NCBI GenBank assembly: GCA_005776725.1
Contig: SXOO01000037.1
Span: forward strand, 1-46,251
Length of the DNA: 46,251 nt
Direction of reading: 5' to 3'
Source: Pseudomonadota bacterium
GTDB lineage: Bacteria > Myxococcota_A > UBA9042 > GCA-2863065
The notes beneath the pieces were generated by a model, which was not told where the DNA came from, did not search any database, and saw nothing but the letters and a program-made list of their open reading frames with translations. The number at the start of each line of letters is the position of its first letter. The stretch's first letter is position 1. The translations under genes and the position numbers were made by a program. Shown one piece after another: positions 27,801 to 35,430 of this stretch.

Positions 27801-27855
27801 CTTCGACGATGTCGCGATAGGTCCTGTCGTCGAGGTTGGGGGTCGGGATCGTCAT
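24829..27855 (-). CDS. eCIS baseplate wedge protein gpJ/Afp11-like
   Basis: A 1,008-residue putative baseplate assembly protein. The N-terminal 80 residues (YRDIVEEAVRLIPQYCPEWT, NPTDPGITLVQLFAWMTEM, YRLNRVPEKNYL) are diagnostic of the large Afp11/Pvc11 type. A beta-rich module occurs three times, each with a W-x-YW-x-G-x-x-W core: EYWNGERW, QYWSGKRW and EYWNGKEW. After about 640 comes the phage gpJ core (RVGGGSVGNVPAATI, VTRMDFEALALEAS, KVEISRRPSGSADRIKREID). ATG 27855 overlaps the gp25 stop; a longer frame to 27984 only overlaps gp25 and lacks similarity. It forms the baseplate ring with gpI and is needed to trigger sheath contraction in relatives. Confidence 0.93.
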   Translation of the reverse strand: MTIPTPNLDDRTYRDIVEEAVRLIPQYCPEWTNFNPTDPGITLVQLFAWMTEMVIYRLNRVPEKNYLTFLDLMGIQRQPPQPARTVLSFQLSDKTDLQLVPKGTQAATKPTGDRKATVFETEQDVVLINNRIQRAVSQYHDQYSDLTPHIDGRQPFEVFEGVTSVDRFLYLGDERLAAFGEAAILTLRVERPTPGERPFPKLLEWEYWNGERWRELIEASTDQPFDAVAFHGPAAIQKCRVGEIETFWVRGRLAEVPERADETELDRIFGRIEVLGEGARPHLVYFNPQGEAYLLQDLDRNFKPLGDEPSIDNFLYIASDEIFSQPHTRVRVEVELSDPSVAEKPTASPELVLEWQYWSGKRWKSLGRTGPGHEAPKGKALEAEANPHSFADDTAALTVSGAVAFNRPDDMQACEVNGKAHYWVRCHVVRAGYGKKGSYELVEDRWVYKDEHPLRPPVLKNLSLKFSEPDTCFAQAWSFNDFGLVDWSRLAAQEYKPFQPFQPIPEENPTLYLGFEHPLPHEPLQLYFNVLDPDALAGGNRRPRQRDRVFVGAELSAFAEQTVVWEYWNGKEWALLLPRDHTHNFTTCGFVEFVGPKAQRKLKRYGDTLHWVRARLEFGGYDEPPVCDRILLNSVYASNYTTFPETILGSSQGTPNQAFKFPNHPVLPGQRIIVVESERPTDAEITALIGESGPDAVREFVDGGYLVTWREVESLYESGSKSRHYLKDLTSGDVRFGDGVHGMIPPKGDRNVRALEYRVGGGSVGNVPAATIDVLRQALSYVDGVSNPFPAMGGADLENIDDLKLRGPAMLKSRGRAVTRMDFEALALEASNSVARVACIAGYKSEGQVGIVVVPKVSEKHEEALGKPIPTTELLRRVRVYLEERKLLTTRLHVMKPRYVELSVKVEISRRPSGSADRIKREIDERLRRYLHPLRGWKDGRGWPFGRNVFKVDLYHVVEQVEGVDFVGKVLIFDEEKKVDVEMVRIDEDQLPFLVNVDISEKAPEAIV

Positions 27856-28259
27856 GTGAGGTCCTGCTCCCGCCGCAGATAGAAGGGATAGACGAGGTTG
27901 TGGAGCTCGTTCTCGTGGATGACCGAGTACGTCACGTGGAGGAGGAGCACGTTCTCGCGAGCCGGGTCTGGCACCGCGCGGCACGTGACGTCCTTGATCC
28001 GGGGCTCGTGCTTCATGAGCGCCTGCTTCGCATCATAGGCCACCATGGACGCCGTGTTCGCCGTGTTGGGCCGGAACACGTAGTCGTGAATCGCCGAGCC
28101 GAGCGTGGGCTCCATCACGCGCTCTCCCAGCGCGGTGCCGAGCAGCACCCGGATAGCCTCCTCGATGTTCTCCTCGTAGCTCGAGGTGGCGATGCCGCCC
28201 GTTGGCCCGATCCGAACCGGGAACGACCAGCCGGTTCCGAGGAAGTTCTTTCGACTCAC
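27852..28259 (-). CDS. eCIS baseplate protein gp25/GPW (Afp9-like)
   Basis: A 135-residue protein of the gp25/GPW family, which nucleates the sheath at the inner baseplate. GTGWSFPVRIGPTGGIATSS, then EENIEEAIRVLLGTALGERVM and EPTLGSAIHDYVF carry the conserved core with the LGERVM-x-P loop and the EPRI strand of gp25. Length is normal. It begins with GTG at 28259, 43 bases after the zinc-ribbon stop, with a poor ribosome site. Its stop overlaps the start of gpJ by four bases, the usual gp25–gpJ coupling. Confidence 0.94.
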   Translation of the reverse strand: MSRKNFLGTGWSFPVRIGPTGGIATSSYEENIEEAIRVLLGTALGERVMEPTLGSAIHDYVFRPNTANTASMVAYDAKQALMKHEPRIKDVTCRAVPDPARENVLLLHVTYSVIHENELHNLVYPFYLRREQDLT

Positions 28260-28302
28260 TGGGTCGATCCGGCGCTCGAGACAGAGGGGCCGTGAGCGCG
28301 CA

Positions 28303-28494
28303 TCAGGCGAAGCGCCCCTCGAAGTACTGGCGACACTCGGGGCACTCGATGCGCATCTTCACGTCTTCGTCGACAGTGATGATGAGCACGCCCTTCGAAC
28401 ACTTCGGGCAGCGATGCCCGTCGGTGCGTCCGTTCATGGCTTCTTCGATGATGTCTTGGTACTCCGAGAGCGCGTCGAAGTCGTAGCTGGGCAT
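28303..28494 (-). CDS. 63-residue zinc-ribbon protein inside the eCIS cluster
   Basis: A small protein with a helical N-terminus (MPSYDFDALSEYQDIIEEAM) and two knuckles, CPKC (29–32) and CPEC (51–54), spaced for one tetrahedral zinc ribbon. GGAGG lies four to five bases upstream of ATG 28494, so translation should be good. It sits between hub and gp25 genes, where relatives often have the PAAR-like tip or small baseplate proteins. It shows no PAAR repeats. It could be a baseplate plug or an assembly or regulatory factor. Role unknown; reality as a gene is well supported by position, ribosome site and intact motif. Confidence 0.75.
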   Translation of the reverse strand: MPSYDFDALSEYQDIIEEAMNGRTDGHRCPKCSKGVLIITVDEDVKMRIECPECRQYFEGRFA

Positions 28495-28574
28495 GGTTCC
28501 TCCGGCCCTGAACGTCGGGCGAGGATAGCCGAGGCCCGGGGTCTGTCAACGCGCCCCGGCGGCGGCATCATCAA

Positions 28575-28602
28575 GGCCGCGCCCCGCAATTCGGGGCGGG
28601 CC
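28575..28602 (-). promoter_or_regulatory. Intergenic stem-loop between hub and zinc-ribbon genes
   Basis: GGCC-(G)-CGCCCCG pairs with CGGGGCG-GGCC around CAATT, giving an eleven-base stem with one bulge. It lies in the 156-base gap after the hub stop. No T-run follows on either strand, so partial termination, mRNA processing or stability control are the options. The gap holds no other clear feature. Confidence 0.35.
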
Positions 28603-28650
28603 GTACAATTCAATAAGGGTGTCTGGCGGAGGTGTGACCGCCGAAGCCGC

Positions 28651-29805
28651 TCAGGTGGGATTGCCCGAGGCCGTGGAGGCGAACTTGAAGGCCGTGATGT
28701 ACGGCAGGCCCTGCGAAGAGATCATGTGAGTGGCCTCTGTGACCATGACCTTCCCGCTCGCGCGCGGCCCGAAGCCCTTTAGCTCCACGACTGCGCCCGG
28801 GATGATCCCGGGATCGCCCTGGACCTCGCACTCGCCCGTGAAGTGCTTGAGCGCCATCTGGTCGAAGAGCGACTGAGCGAGCTCTTGCGCCTCTTCCTTG
28901 TTCTCGCAGAACTCACCGACGCGCTCGTACGTGGCGCCGGCGCCCGAGTTGCCCCAGTGCGCCTTGCCGGCATGCTGCCAGCCCGCGGTCCAGCCATTGG
29001 CCTTGGCCGAGTCGACCTTGTCCGAGCACTTCTCCACGTCCACGACGAAAGACTGCTTCGTGGCGTTGTCCCAGCCGCGCACGCGGACCTTGTTGTAGGA
29101 CGGGAAGGTCGAGACGGAGAACCGCACCTTGATCGACTTGCGGGGGTTGGTGCCCTCGAGCCGGTCGAAGCAGACCGTCACCACGGGCGACTTCGACGCG
29201 TCGAGCTCGCGACCCTGCCCGGCGTTCTTGGCGAAGTCGGCGGTGGTAGACGTGGGGCGAGGGGCCCACTTGGTCTTGAACTTGGGCTTCGCCGCGTCTT
29301 TCGGCAGGCTGAGTCCGTCGGACACCGCCTTGATCGCCGCGCCGATGCCGGCACCAGACGTGGACACCGAGTCGTCCACGGACGAGCCGGCCTCCATGTC
29401 TGTCTTCCCGTCGCCGTAGCTCTTTGCGGTGTGGCCGCGGTGGAGCCGGTGGGCCTTCTCGAAGCCGCGTACCGTGACGAGCGACGGCGTCTGCCCGTCG
29501 GACGAGTACTCCCCATCCACGTACACGACCTCACCCTCGAAGAGGGGCTGAGCCTGGCCGTAGCCGAAGCCGAGCTCGATCTTGGAGCCCTCCTTGACGT
29601 GGTCGTAGACGGTCCGCTTGCCCTCGTGAGAGGCCATGAACTGAAGGACGAACGCGTCGGGCGCGTCGATCTTCATGTCGACCGTGAGCGAGACCACGTG
29701 GGCCCCGGCGGTGGTCTTCCAGGCCTCGCCGGACGTCGTGGACTTGATCTCTTCCTTGCCGTCGATCTTGACGAGCAGGCTTACGCTTTCGGACTTCTCC
29801 GGCAT
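28651..29805 (-). CDS. eCIS hub protein, phage late-control gpD/Afp8-like, without spike domain
   Basis: A 384-residue protein with the gpD/gp27-like hub fold that closes the tube at the baseplate. Visible landmarks are the first beta-domain (LQFMASHEGKRTVYDHVKEG, KIELGFGYGQAQPLFEGEVV, VTVRGFEKAHRLHRG), the middle domain with KVRVRGWDNATKQSFV, and the C-terminal gpD strand set (GECEVQGDPGIIPGAVVELK, VTEATHMIS). Afp8/Pvc8 and VgrG proteins continue into an OB-fold and beta-helix spike. Here the chain stops right after the hub, so the piercing spike is missing from this protein. GGAGG is five bases upstream of ATG 29805. It follows the LysM gene by 12 bases. Confidence 0.88.
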   Translation of the reverse strand: MPEKSESVSLLVKIDGKEEIKSTTSGEAWKTTAGAHVVSLTVDMKIDAPDAFVLQFMASHEGKRTVYDHVKEGSKIELGFGYGQAQPLFEGEVVYVDGEYSSDGQTPSLVTVRGFEKAHRLHRGHTAKSYGDGKTDMEAGSSVDDSVSTSGAGIGAAIKAVSDGLSLPKDAAKPKFKTKWAPRPTSTTADFAKNAGQGRELDASKSPVVTVCFDRLEGTNPRKSIKVRFSVSTFPSYNKVRVRGWDNATKQSFVVDVEKCSDKVDSAKANGWTAGWQHAGKAHWGNSGAGATYERVGEFCENKEEAQELAQSLFDQMALKHFTGECEVQGDPGIIPGAVVELKGFGPRASGKVMVTEATHMISSQGLPYITAFKFASTASGNPT

Positions 29806-29817
29806 GGGGTCCTCCGC

Positions 29818-30558
29818 TCAGCGCGCGACGTTGAGGATAGGCGGCACGATGAGCTTCATGCCGGGCGTCAGCGACATGGGGTCGTCGATGTCGTTCGCCC
29901 TGGCGATCCGGCGCCACTCGCCCGGATCGTCGTACTCGTCGGCGGCTACGTCCGAAAGCGACATGCCGCGCTTCACGGTCACGAGCTTCGCGTGGTCCGG
30001 CGACTTGAACCCGTTGCGGCGCTGCTGCTCCTCGGGCGTGAGACCGATACGGAAGGCCATGGTGACCTTCGCGCGCACCGGCGTGCCGTTCTTGAGGAAC
30101 ATCGTGTAGTCGACGTCCAGGTTGTCCATCTTGCCCACGAGGTCGCTCATCGGGCCAAGGCCGTTCGTGAACTCACCGTAGTGGAGCGTCACGATGGGTG
30201 GCGCGTGCTTCGAGCTGTCGTAGGAGACGAACTGCTCGAGCTTCTGGATGTAGGCCGTGTAGACGCTGGTACGCTGCTCGTAGGTGTCGAAGAAGACTGT
30301 GAAGTCCGCCCCCGAGTCCCGCTGTGGCGCCGCGTTCTGGTCGGCCTGCTTGTCCGCCGTGCCCCCAACCGGCACGCTCGTCCGAGCTTGTGCGCGGCGG
30401 ATCTTGAACGACTCCGGATTGTACTGGAATTCGAAGGATTGCCCGTTGATGGACGCCTCTTGGTCGTCGACCTTGATGGTCACCTTCGCCGGCTCTCCGG
30501 CGAATGCCATGTCGAGGCCACCCGTAATCATGCCGGTAAGCGTGCTTGCCAGGCTCAT
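29818..30558 (-). CDS. eCIS LysM protein (Afp7-like tube–baseplate adaptor)
   Basis: A 246-residue protein. The N-terminal part is a beta-rich tail-tube-related domain (AKVTIKVDDQE, FEFQYNPESFKI), followed by GADFTVFFDTYE and ALR-like strands. The final 55 residues are a LysM motif (VKRGMSLSDVAADEYDDPGE, WRRIARANDIDDP, LTPGMKLIVPP). This is the standard architecture of Afp7/Pvc7 and phage T4 gp53-type proteins that join tube to baseplate. The start at 30558 is chosen because GGAGG sits five bases upstream; the ATGs at 30570 and 30591 lack ribosome sites. It lies 98 bases after the giant gene and 12 bases before the hub gene. Confidence 0.9.
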   Translation of the reverse strand: MSLASTLTGMITGGLDMAFAGEPAKVTIKVDDQEASINGQSFEFQYNPESFKIRRAQARTSVPVGGTADKQADQNAAPQRDSGADFTVFFDTYEQRTSVYTAYIQKLEQFVSYDSSKHAPPIVTLHYGEFTNGLGPMSDLVGKMDNLDVDYTMFLKNGTPVRAKVTMAFRIGLTPEEQQRRNGFKSPDHAKLVTVKRGMSLSDVAADEYDDPGEWRRIARANDIDDPMSLTPGMKLIVPPILNVAR

Positions 30559-30626
30559 CAGAACCTCCATGGGGCGTTCAGGGGACCCCATCCCCGTCTG
30601 GCAGCGCCCGGAGGCGCAGTTCGTGG

Positions 30627-30647
30627 GGCGCTGAGCTGCTCAGCGCC
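30627..30647 (-). promoter_or_regulatory. Perfect stem-loop between the giant gene and the LysM gene
   Basis: GGCGCTGAG and CTCAGCGCC form a nine-base perfect stem with a three-base loop, 10 bases after the stop of the giant gene on the minus strand. There is no T-tract on either strand. Placed between a 4.7-kb gene and the downstream baseplate genes, it could attenuate read-through or protect transcript ends, setting component ratios. Confidence 0.4.
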
Positions 30648-30656
30648 TCGTTTGGT

Positions 30657-33600
30657 TCAGCCGCCGCGGCGGTCACGCTCGAAGCTCCAGCGTCGGTTGA
30701 GGCGCGTGAGCACCTGCCGCGCCAGGGCGTCGTAGTCTACCTTCGCAGCCTCTGCCGCCTGCGCCGGCCCCTCCTGAGGGGCGGACTGCGCGGAGCGTGA
30801 AGAGGTGCCGCTGGTCTTGGGTTCCAGCTGAGCCTGGGCGGCGACGGTCTTCACCACCGGCGCCACGTAGGCCATCTCAGCTGCCGGCGCGGCGGCCGGA
30901 CGCATCATCGTGCTGGCGAGGCGACCGAGGTCCGCGGAGGCGGGCGCCTCGCGCGAGGTGACCGGCTTCACCATCTCCCAGCTAATCGCGTCAACGCCCT
31001 GCGGCTGGCTCCGGCGTGCGCGGCTATCTTGGATTCGTGCCCAGGCCGTGCGCGCGGCGTCGACGCGGCGCTCCAGGCGCCGCACCTTGTGCTCGGCGCC
31101 GGTGACGGACGGCCCGGCCTCCGACCCGCCGCTAAGACCCTGGCCCCAGCCTGCCTGCTGGAGGACGTCCAGGGTCTCCTGGGGCCACGCATCGAAGCCG
31201 GGTCGCAGCTCGCGCCCCTCGCCACCCATTCGCGACGCCGTGTGGGCGAGGAACTCCACGATCCCGGCGTCCATGTTGGCGAAGGCGCCGTTGGCTCGGT
31301 CGACCACGCTGGCCGACAGCTCGAGCCCGCCGGGGAGCGCCGCGGACAACGGCCGGCCGCCCGGGAGGCTGGCGAGCAAGCGTCGCACCGCCTGGGAGCC
31401 CGTAGACCGGAAGGCGCGGGAGCCATCGTCGGAGGTGGCGCGTGCCCGGGTGGGCTCGCCCCCTGCTGCGTTAGCTCGTCGAGCTGACGGCGACCGGCGG
31501 GGAGCCGCGTCGATCTTCTGGCTCTCGGCGGACTTGGGCCGAAGCGCGAGCGAGGTGAGCTCTGGCGCGAGGTGCGCGAGGCGGCTGGTCGCGCCCGGCG
31601 CCGCTTCTCGACCGGATCGGTCGTCGGCCCCGAACCGACCCTGGATCGCGTCGACGAGGGACCCCGGACGGGCCCACGGCGTTGCCGCGAGGTCGACTCG
31701 CTCCGACAGGCTGCTCAGGCCAGCTGCCGCTCCGGCTTCGGCGCGGAAGGCGCCGATGGTCGGACGCTCGAGCGCGAGCCCCGTGGTCCCTGGTGTGCGC
31801 CCATCGGCCCGGGCGCCGGCTCCACCGGCCGCCTCGGTCTTGGGCGTAGCGCCGCGGAACGTCGACTTTCCGGCGAGTCGGGTTGCCAGCACTGCGCTGT
31901 CCGCGGCGCGGAGCGCCGAGCCGCCGACACCTGAGGCGGCCAAGCGGAGCACCTCGCCCACCTCGGCCGCTACGGCTGCAGCGTGCGGACGCGCGGGTCC
32001 GGTCTGCATCAAGGCGCCGAGCCGGCCTGCCGGCGTCGACGTGGAGAGCTGCGCGGGCGCGGTGTCTCCGAAGTAGCGGCTGGTGGCGGCCGTGGACTCG
32101 AGGCGCGAAGCGTTCGGACTCCGCGTCAGCGCCGTGAAGGCGCGCTCTACGGTGCGCAACGCCGCTGCGTCCGGCGACTTCGAGTTGAGGCTGTGCAGCA
32201 GCTCGGGCATGTCGAAGCCCATCGTCGCGAGCTGTGCCGCCACGGCGCTGCGGGCCGAGGCGGGCCCACTGGAGATAGCGTCAGCCAGGCGCGAGAGACC
32301 CGGCGCGTTGCGCTGGTCGCGGGCGAATGTGGCGAGGGCCCGCTCGACTGCGGCGACCCGGTCGTGGGCCAGCGCCGGCATCGCGCTACGAGAGGCGTTT
32401 GCCACGGCCGCCCTGGCGGGAGCGACGCCGCTGGGCGTGGAGCCGAGCGATACACTCGGCCGCGCATGGTTGAGGCCGGGGGCGTCGCCGCGGCTGGAAG
32501 CGGCCGGAATCGCGCGGCCCTGACCGCGGACGATCTGAGCGTCGAGCGTGGCTCCCGGCCGCGCCGCGCGGATCTCGGGTCGGAGAAGCGCCTCACGCGC
32601 TGCCCTAGCGGTGGTCGGGACCGAGCGGACTACGCGACCGGCGCGGACTTCGGCGTGCGAGCCCGCGAGCCGCTCGGCTGCCGTGGGATCGAGCCGCACG
32701 AACGCAGCGTCGATGTCGGCCCCGAGCTCGTAGTGCTGCGGGAGGGTGCTCTCCGTCCACCGGGACGCGAGGTGTCGGTCGAAGGCGGTCAACGCGGGGG
32801 CGGCGTCCAGCTCTGCGCGGCCGAGCACGCGGTCGATGCCCGATTCGGACGCGGGCAAGGCCGCATCGAAGGCGAGGGCGGGGCGCGCAGCCCGCGGCAC
32901 GAATGAGGACGGGCCGCGCGGAGCCGCCGCGGGGGACTCTCCTCGGACGTCGCGCGATGTTGCCGAGAGACGCGATGACCGAGGCCCGAACCCTACGACG
33001 TCGCCGCGACCGACGAAACCGCCGGTCGCGGTGCGCGCGTCTCCGGCGCCGGTGCCGCCCGCGTTGCTGGCGTCCCCAGCTGCGAAGCCGACACCGCCGA
33101 AGCGTTCGCCGGCGTCTGACGCGATCGTCCAAGTCGGAGCCATCGCTGGCCCTTGCGCGCTCGCCACCCTTGTGGAGGCAGCCGCGACCCGTCGTGTGAT
33201 CTCCGCCGCCGAGCTCAGGGGCATGGTGATGGCCGAGAGCTGCTGAGCAACCCTGGGGGACATCGATGCGGCGCCGGCAGACCGTACAGGGCGAGCCTGG
33301 ACCCCGAGTGCGGCGTCGACCGTGGTAGCGGCCCGGTCGCCGCCCAGGTTCACGAAGACGGTGGGATCGTCGAAGCCGACCGCGTAGTCGCCCACGCTCA
33401 TCCGCACCTCGCCGGAGCGGGTGAGGGGCGCCTCTTGAGAGTGGAAGGCAGACAGGCGGGGCTGGGCGGCCTCGAGCTGTGCCGTGGCGAAGAGCTCAGG
33501 CGAGGTGCTGGTGACCCCTCGCTGAGCGGCGGCGAGCGAGCTCGGGACCGGCATACCCAGCGCAGGGGCAAGCTCCCGAGCGACGGCGCCCGCCTGGCGG

Positions 33601-35387
33601 CGCTCGGTGCTGATTGTGGCCGGGACCAGGTCTCTCAGCTGAAGGCCACCACGCCGTGGCGCTGTGTCGGCGCGGCGGGGGAGGGCGGCTGACCCAACGA
33701 CGCGGGCGGACGCCAGGCGTTGAGCGAGGCTGCGGGGCGCCAGCTGGTCGAGCTCGGCGACAGGCGCCGCGACCGGCACCGACGCCGCGTGCCGCGAGAG
33801 GGCTGGCTGCGCCGTGGCACCCGCTTGGGCGGCGGCGAGCGACGACGCGCCGAACCGGGGCAGCGCCGCGGCGAGCTGCCGAACGTGGGCGTTCTCTTGG
33901 CTCACACGACGCGCGCCGCGCGCCGGGAGGGCGGGCTGGGCAGCGCGGTCAGCCGCGTCGAAGCGGCCCTGTGCCTGCCGCGCCGCGGACGAAGGTTCGG
34001 CTAGCGAGAGCCACTGATGGTCGGCCGCGTCATAAGCGAGGCGCGACTCCGCGCTGGACTCCTTTGACCGACCGGGCGCTCGCGCATCGACACGGAGCGC
34101 GGCCTCGGCGCGCGCGGAGTTGAAGACGCCTGGCGCGCGTGTCGCAGCCGGATTGAAGGCGGCGTCCGCGAACCGGAGCGCCGACTCGAGCGCCGGGGTG
34201 CGATCAGCCGAGATACGAAGTCCATCCAGGGAGAGCGAAGGCGCTACGCCGTCGCGCTGCCAGCCACCGGCAGAGCGGGAGGCCGACGGGGCTGCGGCGT
34301 CACGCCGCAATCCACCGGCCGCGGCGACGACCGAGGGGCGGGCGTGGTCGAGCGCTACTGCCGGTCCTCGCGCGGCGCGCGCCGACTGAGAGGCGGCCTC
34401 GGCGCGGCGCTGCGGCGCACCGGCCGCTGAGACCGCGGCGTGCGTGTTGCCGGGCCGAAGCGGAGCGTCCGTCGAGAACAACGAGCGGCGCCGCGGCGCG
34501 ACAGCCGGGGCTGACGTCTCGCGTACTGCGTCCAACACTCGGCTCGAAGATCCACCGCGCTCGCTGGCGTATGCCGCGTCGTCCAGGGCCGACTCGAGCG
34601 CGAGCGGCCGGGTGGTGACCCGCGCGCCATGCGCCACCTGCTCGCTGCGAACGAAGGCGCTGGCCAGCTTCTGGGCGGCGGACTCCGCTCGTCCGACGCG
34701 CATCGCAGCGGGGAGCGCGTCCTCGACCAGGCCCACCAGCGGCTCGGAGCGGCCGGCAGCGATGCCTTGAAGTCGACTCTCGGCGTTCGGGGCGGCGCCG
34801 ACGGCGGCCAGGGCGCGCTTCGGACGCGGCGTTGCGCCGGCTCGTCCCATACGCGCTGGGTAGGGCTGGATCGCCGTCTTGGACACGGCAGCGCGCCGCG
34901 CCTGCGCGTCGGCCGCAGGCAAAGCGCCCTTGCGATCTCGTCGGGAGAAGAGCGATGTGCGCTGCCGCGCCCCAGTAATCGCCTCGGCGACTTCGGCCGT
35001 GAGCGGCTCCTCCTCCTCGAGCATCAGCGACTGGAAGTCGCCGAAGTCGAAGTGTCCGTAACCGTCCGCTAGCTCGTTCTGACCACCGCCGAGCATGTCG
35101 GTAGCGAAGGAGGAGACCAAGAAAGCGGCGCCGGGATCGTCGGACAGGTACTTGCCCGCGAGGCGCCGGTTGAGCCCGTCGACGCGTGCGCCGTCGTAGG
35201 CCTCGCTGACGCAGAAATCGAGCTTCCTCGTGAGGACGCGGTCCGTGAGCGCGCGCCACTGCTTGTCGACCGATTCGCCGCCCTCGCCCAGCGAGGCCAA
35301 CGTCGCGTGCCCCAACCAGACCCGCTGGAGGCGGGCAGCCAGCTCTCCGGCTCGAAGGTCGCGTGGGGTGTTGGCGGTTTGGCTCAT
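30657..35387 (-). CDS. Giant Ala/Arg-rich eCIS-cluster protein (1,576 residues), tape-measure position
   Basis: One uninterrupted frame between tube and LysM genes. Residues 1–150 look folded (LAARLQRVWLGHATLASLGE, KLDFCVSEAYDGARVDGLNR) and end in an acidic patch (LMLEEEEPLTAEVAEAI). Residues about 150–1,500 are dominated by Ala, Arg, Ser, Gly and Pro, without membrane helices or obvious enzymatic motifs, with many short alpha-prone segments; most of it is probably disordered. The last 27 residues (VDYDALARQVLTRLNRRWSF, then ERDRRGG) are a basic amphipathic helix like the C-termini I recall from small eCIS proteins encoded after the tube. GAGGGAGAG precedes ATG 35387. No other candidate ruler is in the cluster, so it may be the length ruler, a lumen cargo scaffold or an expanded form of the small protein. 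Function unknown. Confidence 0.8.
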   Translation of the reverse strand: MSQTANTPRDLRAGELAARLQRVWLGHATLASLGEGGESVDKQWRALTDRVLTRKLDFCVSEAYDGARVDGLNRRLAGKYLSDDPGAAFLVSSFATDMLGGGQNELADGYGHFDFGDFQSLMLEEEEPLTAEVAEAITGARQRTSLFSRRDRKGALPAADAQARRAAVSKTAIQPYPARMGRAGATPRPKRALAAVGAAPNAESRLQGIAAGRSEPLVGLVEDALPAAMRVGRAESAAQKLASAFVRSEQVAHGARVTTRPLALESALDDAAYASERGGSSSRVLDAVRETSAPAVAPRRRSLFSTDAPLRPGNTHAAVSAAGAPQRRAEAASQSARAARGPAVALDHARPSVVAAAGGLRRDAAAPSASRSAGGWQRDGVAPSLSLDGLRISADRTPALESALRFADAAFNPAATRAPGVFNSARAEAALRVDARAPGRSKESSAESRLAYDAADHQWLSLAEPSSAARQAQGRFDAADRAAQPALPARGARRVSQENAHVRQLAAALPRFGASSLAAAQAGATAQPALSRHAASVPVAAPVAELDQLAPRSLAQRLASARVVGSAALPRRADTAPRRGGLQLRDLVPATISTERRQAGAVARELAPALGMPVPSSLAAAQRGVTSTSPELFATAQLEAAQPRLSAFHSQEAPLTRSGEVRMSVGDYAVGFDDPTVFVNLGGDRAATTVDAALGVQARPVRSAGAASMSPRVAQQLSAITMPLSSAAEITRRVAAASTRVASAQGPAMAPTWTIASDAGERFGGVGFAAGDASNAGGTGAGDARTATGGFVGRGDVVGFGPRSSRLSATSRDVRGESPAAAPRGPSSFVPRAARPALAFDAALPASESGIDRVLGRAELDAAPALTAFDRHLASRWTESTLPQHYELGADIDAAFVRLDPTAAERLAGSHAEVRAGRVVRSVPTTARAAREALLRPEIRAARPGATLDAQIVRGQGRAIPAASSRGDAPGLNHARPSVSLGSTPSGVAPARAAVANASRSAMPALAHDRVAAVERALATFARDQRNAPGLSRLADAISSGPASARSAVAAQLATMGFDMPELLHSLNSKSPDAAALRTVERAFTALTRSPNASRLESTAATSRYFGDTAPAQLSTSTPAGRLGALMQTGPARPHAAAVAAEVGEVLRLAASGVGGSALRAADSAVLATRLAGKSTFRGATPKTEAAGGAGARADGRTPGTTGLALERPTIGAFRAEAGAAAGLSSLSERVDLAATPWARPGSLVDAIQGRFGADDRSGREAAPGATSRLAHLAPELTSLALRPKSAESQKIDAAPRRSPSARRANAAGGEPTRARATSDDGSRAFRSTGSQAVRRLLASLPGGRPLSAALPGGLELSASVVDRANGAFANMDAGIVEFLAHTASRMGGEGRELRPGFDAWPQETLDVLQQAGWGQGLSGGSEAGPSVTGAEHKVRRLERRVDAARTAWARIQDSRARRSQPQGVDAISWEMVKPVTSREAPASADLGRLASTMMRPAAAPAAEMAYVAPVVKTVAAQAQLEPKTSGTSSRSAQSAPQEGPAQAAEAAKVDYDALARQVLTRLNRRWSFERDRRGG

Positions 35388-35430
35388 CGTGTCTCTCCCT
35401 CAGGTCGCTCGGTTCAGTGGGGTCCGGGGT

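Noticed and set aside
27856..27984. Longer N-terminus for gpJ beginning at 27984
   Set aside because: The extra 43 residues lie over the gp25 gene, are Arg/Pro-rich and unlike any gpJ start. The ATG at 27855 gives the normal gp25–gpJ overlap.
28843..30735. A 630-codon plus-strand open frame across the hub and LysM genes
   Set aside because: It crosses two well-recognised genes and their junction on the other strand, with a Leu/Arg/Val/Glu-biased shadow translation.
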